Origin: Deltaproteobacteria bacterium
Lineage (GTDB): Bacteria; Acidobacteriota; Thermoanaerobaculia; Multivoradales; JAHZIX01
DNA: 64,000 bases
Reading direction: 5' to 3'
NCBI GenBank assembly: GCA_022601195.1
Contig: JAHZIX010000052.1
Span: 62,001 to 126,000, forward strand
Part shown: in pieces, positions 61,083-64,000 of the stretch
How the letters are laid out: every line of letters begins with the position of its first letter
Position numbering within the stretch: the stretch's first letter is position 1
Notes under the pieces: generated by a model
What the model saw: the letters and a program-made list of their open reading frames with translations, nothing else
Databases searched by the model: none
Told to the model about the DNA's origin: nothing
Position numbers and translations under genes: made by a program

Positions 61083-61492
61083 AGCGCAAAACAAACAAAG
61101 CTCTCCACCTGGGTCAGCTTTGCTTGCCCTCTCCTCTTGTAGCCCCTTCCCTAACGGGGTCACTCGCTCTTCTCACCAAGACCCCAAAGGCCCGGTTGCT
61201 CAATGTATGTGGGGGGGGATGTCTATCGACATGTAGACCCGACAGAGTCGGGCAAAACAACCTGTTTAAGCTAGCATGCCCGCCAAGGATTTTCCAGACA
61301 CGGGTCCTTCGGGCAGTCTCCCAGCGCGAATTTTCCACCGACTTCGAGGCACTCGATCTTGCCCAAAATCCTGGAAGGTGAGAGCGGGTACGGATCCGAG
61401 GGCAAGGGAGCCATGGGCGCCGTCGGGAGTCGTGGTCAAGTGGGGTCGGTGGTGGCGAGAGGGCGAATCGAATCCAACCGAAGGCAGGACCG
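61083..61492. other. Gap with hairpin and tRNA-like scrap
   Basis: No reading frame I believe. CCCGAC-AGA-GTCGGG (61238-61252) forms a 6-bp stem between the two minus-strand genes and may end the ClpX-like transcript. At 61450-61475, the minus strand reads GATTCGATTCGCCCTCTCGCCACCA-like sequence, resembling the T-loop, acceptor arm and CCA of a tRNA-Ser 3' end, but no matching 5' half is present. Confidence 0.45.
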
Positions 61493-62569
61493 TCAGTCCC
61501 GAGAGAGAATCTGAATCACCTCTGGCTCGTCGAGCATGAGCGCACCGCCTGCTGCGACGGCCTTGGAAGGATCGAATTCGTAGTCACGAATCACCCTCCG
61601 AAACACCTCATTCAGAGCCCGCGCTCCCATGCGGGGCTGGGCAGCTGCTTCCCTGGCAATGCGCCGCACGGCGGAAGGGGAGATAGCCAGTTGCAAGCCT
61701 TGGGAGACAAAGTACTCTTGGGCGTGGCGAAGGCCGGAATCCGGCGTTTCCATGAAAATCCTCATGAGCTCGTCCGGACCCAAATCCTCTAGCAGCACCA
61801 ACGAGTCGAAACGAGCCAGAAATTGGGGGCTCATGCCGTAGTCAAAAAGATCGTCGAAGCTCAGCCAATCCCGCAGCCGAAATTGGAGCTCCTCTCTCAC
61901 TTTATCCCCTTCGACCACGGTGACTGCCTTGAGGGCCCCTTTGTCGGCACCGATGGTCACGCGGTCATAAACCGAGCTGTAGAGGCCCTCGAAGGCACCG
62001 CCAGCTACAAAGAGAAGGCCGCTCGAGTCGATCTCGATGGTCTGACCTCCGGCCCAATCCGGAAGGGTGAAAGGCATCGCTTCGTTTTCGATCAGGGTCA
62101 AGAGAGCTTCTTGAGCCCGGATGCCGGCAGCATGGAGCTCCCGCCCCACGTGAGAACGAATCTTGTCGACCTCGTCCACGAAGACGATGCCGTGGCGGAT
62201 CCGCTCCAATAGGTCCTCGATGGATGCATCCGGCTTCATACGCTCCCGGGCCCGGTCGAGGAGCTGCCTCAGAACGACCTCGCCGGGCCGCTGGGTCTCC
62301 GCCGCTTCCGCCAGCACCTTGGCGTGAAATCGCACCACCGTCGAACGGCTGGCCAGGGAAGGCTGACTCGACAAATACCCTTCTACGGCCCTCATGAGAG
62401 TCGTCTTGCCGGTACCGGAAGCGCCAATGAGCAGAAGATTGCCACTGCGAAGGCCCGCCAAATGTTTGGTCAAAGCCACTGCCATTTCACGAACGGCTCC
62501 GCTCTGACCGATCATCTTCTTGCTCAGAGCACGGGCGATCTCAATGGGGGTCGGCACTCGGGAATTCAT
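61493..62569 (-). CDS. ClpX-like AAA+ ATPase without zinc finger
   Basis: 358 aa from ATG 62569 (MNSRVPTPIEI). The AAA+ module resembles ClpX: KKMIGQSGAVREMAVAL, Walker A GASGTGKTTLM, Walker B GIVFVDEVDKI, FVAGGAFEGL, PQFLARFDSLV (arginine finger region) and sensor 2 PRMGARALNEV. The N-terminal Zn domain is absent, and the GYVG pore loop of ClpX is not seen at the expected site before Walker B (RPGEVVLRQLL stands there). ClpP binding (IGF loop) is not apparent. It is probably not a standard protein unfoldase. Confidence 0.82.
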   Translation of the reverse strand: MNSRVPTPIEIARALSKKMIGQSGAVREMAVALTKHLAGLRSGNLLLIGASGTGKTTLMRAVEGYLSSQPSLASRSTVVRFHAKVLAEAAETQRPGEVVLRQLLDRARERMKPDASIEDLLERIRHGIVFVDEVDKIRSHVGRELHAAGIRAQEALLTLIENEAMPFTLPDWAGGQTIEIDSSGLLFVAGGAFEGLYSSVYDRVTIGADKGALKAVTVVEGDKVREELQFRLRDWLSFDDLFDYGMSPQFLARFDSLVLLEDLGPDELMRIFMETPDSGLRHAQEYFVSQGLQLAISPSAVRRIAREAAAQPRMGARALNEVFRRVIRDYEFDPSKAVAAGGALMLDEPEVIQILSRD

Positions 62570-62605
62570 GGCTGCATTGTAGCGGTTTCCGATAAACTTG
62601 GCGCC

Positions 62606-63763
62606 ATGGATGGACCCTACGAACACCACAGCCCGAAACCCGCCCGATGGCTCCCCTCTCGAGCCTCACTGTCCTCTCAAGCCTCACTGTCCTCTCAAAC
62701 TTTGCCGGGACAGCGCACAGGTTCTCGCCGAGGCCCCAGCTTCGCTTTCGCCATCGGGTTCCTCTTGGCCATCTGGATGTTCACCGGGGCGGCTCGAGCA
62801 GATGGGCGAGCCGACTTGGCCAGAGCCCAGGAGCTGCTGGATTCCAATCAACCGGAAGCCGCCCTGGCTCTGTTGAAAAACCTGGGAAAAAAGAACCCGC
62901 GAGATGCCGAGGCCCTGTTGACTCGCAGCACGGCCCATTTCATGGTGGGTCACCACTTTCGCGGCGTCGCTGACCTGGACAGCGCCCTGGCCCTGGACCC
63001 AAACCTGCGGCAAGGCTGGCTCAACAAAGCGGCCCTAGCCATCGCTGACCGCCGCTACCCAGAGGCACAGATCGCTCTCGAGAAGGCGAAGAAGCTAGAC
63101 CCGAAGGCAGCGGACAACTATCTCAACCTGGGAGCGGTGCTCCTGTTCCAAGGAAAGCTGTCGGAAGCTACGGAGAACTTCGAAACCTATTTGGCCACCC
63201 AGCCGGATTCCGCCGAGGCCCACTACCTCGTTGCTTCGAACTACGCCCTGGAAGGCTACATCAACCTGACCATCAAGAATCTCCAGAAGGCTTTCTCCCT
63301 GGCGGAACGCTACCGCCTTCGCGCCCGGACCGATCCGAACTTCGACCCCTTAGCCAATCAGAGTTCCTTCCAAGAACTTCTCACCCAGGATTTCTACCGC
63401 CTTCCGGCGGGGGCTTACCAAGCTCACCGAACCTACCCCCTGGCCTACAACCGGGAAAACGGCAAGCTCCTGGGGCACGTCATCGATGCCTTGAGGGATG
63501 CCCATATCCGCTTCGACCCGCGCATCGAGGCCACCGAAGGTTGGGCCCTCATCTGGGGCGATCTTCGAATCAAAGTCAAGCCAGGGAAACGTGCTGGGGC
63601 CAATGCTGGGGCCAATGCTGGGGCAAGTGGTGGGGCCAGCGTTGGAGACCGGGAAAGCGGCACGATCGAGGTCAGCGCTCCCGCCGAGCGCTTTTCTCCG
63701 GGGCAATGGCGCCAGCTCACCGACAACTTTTTCAGCCACTTGGACCTCCGCCTGGGCTCCTAA
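62606..63763 (+). CDS. Exported TPR protein
   Basis: 385 aa from ATG 62606. A polar N-terminus with a duplicated ASLSSQ unit precedes a signal or anchor helix (FAIGFLLAIWMFTGAARAD). At least four TPRs follow (NPRDAEALLTRSTAHFMVGHHFRGV, DPNLRQGWLNKAALAIADRRYPEA and so on). A non-TPR C-terminal domain of about 130 residues contains a short Ala/Gly/Asn repeat. Role unknown; divergent from the ClpX-like gene with 36 bp between starts. Confidence 0.75.
   Translation: MDGPYEHHSPKPARWLPSRASLSSQASLSSQTLPGQRTGSRRGPSFAFAIGFLLAIWMFTGAARADGRADLARAQELLDSNQPEAALALLKNLGKKNPRDAEALLTRSTAHFMVGHHFRGVADLDSALALDPNLRQGWLNKAALAIADRRYPEAQIALEKAKKLDPKAADNYLNLGAVLLFQGKLSEATENFETYLATQPDSAEAHYLVASNYALEGYINLTIKNLQKAFSLAERYRLRARTDPNFDPLANQSSFQELLTQDFYRLPAGAYQAHRTYPLAYNRENGKLLGHVIDALRDAHIRFDPRIEATEGWALIWGDLRIKVKPGKRAGANAGANAGASGGASVGDRESGTIEVSAPAERFSPGQWRQLTDNFFSHLDLRLGS
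63593..63640 (+). repeat. 12-bp in-frame tandem repeat
   Basis: GCTGGGGCCAAT occurs twice exactly (63593, 63605), then in two diverged copies (63617, 63629), encoding AGAN/AGAS units inside the TPR protein. Confidence 0.85.
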
Positions 63764-64000
63764 GTGTCTCACTCCCCAATCCCCTTGATCGTGCTCGGTG
63801 GGCGCGATCGCCATACCACTGTCTTGCCGAAGCAGGGCGAGGGAAAGCACCTGCTCAAGGGGTACAAGGCGGTCGATTTTCGCATCAACGACCGGCCGAT
63901 GATTCACCTACTGGTCGACCGCATGAAAGCTTGCGGTCGTTTCGACCCGATTCTCATTGCCGGCCCCAAAGCCATCTATGACCCCCTCGACACCGGTGCG
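63764..64000 (+). CDS. Nucleotidyltransferase-family protein, 3' partial
   Basis: 79 codons from GTG 63764, immediately after the TPR stop. IPLIVLGGRDRHTTVLPKQGEGKHLLKGY resembles the start of sugar-nucleotide or MobA-like transferases (LxxGGxxxR...LPK). The frame runs off the window edge, so the substrate cannot be told. Confidence 0.6.
   Translation, partial: MSHSPIPLIVLGGRDRHTTVLPKQGEGKHLLKGYKAVDFRINDRPMIHLLVDRMKACGRFDPILIAGPKAIYDPLDTGA

Noticed and set aside
61276..61539. Small gene encoding a WWREGESNP-type peptide
   Set aside because: This peptide pattern is the usual false translation antisense to a tRNA 3' end.
61451..61540. Intact tRNA gene on the minus strand
   Set aside because: Only the 3' end resembles a tRNA; no 5' acceptor strand complementary to CTCTCGC and no anticodon arm.

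Overview
The window is GC-rich, densely packed chromosomal DNA from a diderm bacterium: it encodes apolipoprotein N-acyltransferase, lipoproteins, an O-antigen-ligase-like protein and SPOR/LysM envelope proteins. I see no phage genes, insertion sequence, CRISPR array or rRNA operon. The mix of FG-GAP proteins, an IPTL-CTERM protein, stand-alone TPR proteins, a Dnmt2-like methyltransferase and bacterial Elp3 fits a deep-branching, Acidobacteriota-like organism (Thermoanaerobaculia-type). This placement is inference; no marker gene here settles it.

Layout. Positions 1-9.9 kb carry cell-wall enzymes (L,D-transpeptidase, M14 peptidase), a PhoU/Na-phosphate symporter pair divergent from arsenate reductase, a HEAT-cyclophilin lipoprotein, a membrane MutS-like ATPase and a DUF1223 protein. 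10-16.2 kb: IPTL-CTERM surface protein, Dnmt2-like methyltransferase, rhomboid protease, YjbQ, MltD-like transglycosylase, YceH. 16.2-18.8 kb is the least ordinary stretch: a folded leader RNA, a 45-codon secreted peptide gene with a perfect Shine-Dalgarno and its own terminator, and a convergent TPR protein. 18.8-28.7 kb is cofactor and central metabolism: NAD synthetase, kynureninase, an NrtR-like regulator, LipB, and the E2 and E3 subunits of a 2-oxoacid dehydrogenase. An approximately 75-bp repeat that carries an intrinsic terminator occurs twice between lipB and E2. 28.8-36.3 kb: hydrolases, a DUF2090 aldolase-like protein, a VapBC pair, 16-bp tandem repeats before a TrmH-like methylase, a NUDIX enzyme, a small Cys-rich exported protein and a lysozyme-like protein. 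36.4-47.4 kb: a long minus-strand run including a glycosyltransferase, prfB with its programmed frameshift, lnt, a SPOR protein, an RsbU-type phosphatase, a Wzy/WaaL-like protein and a Trm9-like methylase, the last divergent from elp3. 49.6-54.0 kb is a UDP-sugar operon (UDP-glucose to UDP-glucuronate to UDP-galacturonate and UDP-xylose) continued by a YggX-like and a VTT-domain protein. 54-64 kb: two coupled FG-GAP proteins, a REC-kinase hybrid, a LuxR-type regulator, a zinc-ribbon/AMIN protein, a ClpX-like ATPase without the usual pore loop, a TPR protein and the start of a nucleotidyltransferase gene.

How parts fit. Three to four genes point to tRNA modification with a eukaryote-like flavour (Dnmt2-like, Elp3, Trm9-like, TrmH). 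NAD synthesis and control genes cluster (nadE, kynU, NrtR-like). LipB lies next to the lipoyl-carrying E2 gene. The phosphate transporter, PhoU and ArsC belong together because arsenate enters by phosphate carriers. The best candidate for something undescribed is the leader RNA plus secreted peptide at 16887-17308, possibly linked to the TPR protein opposite it.
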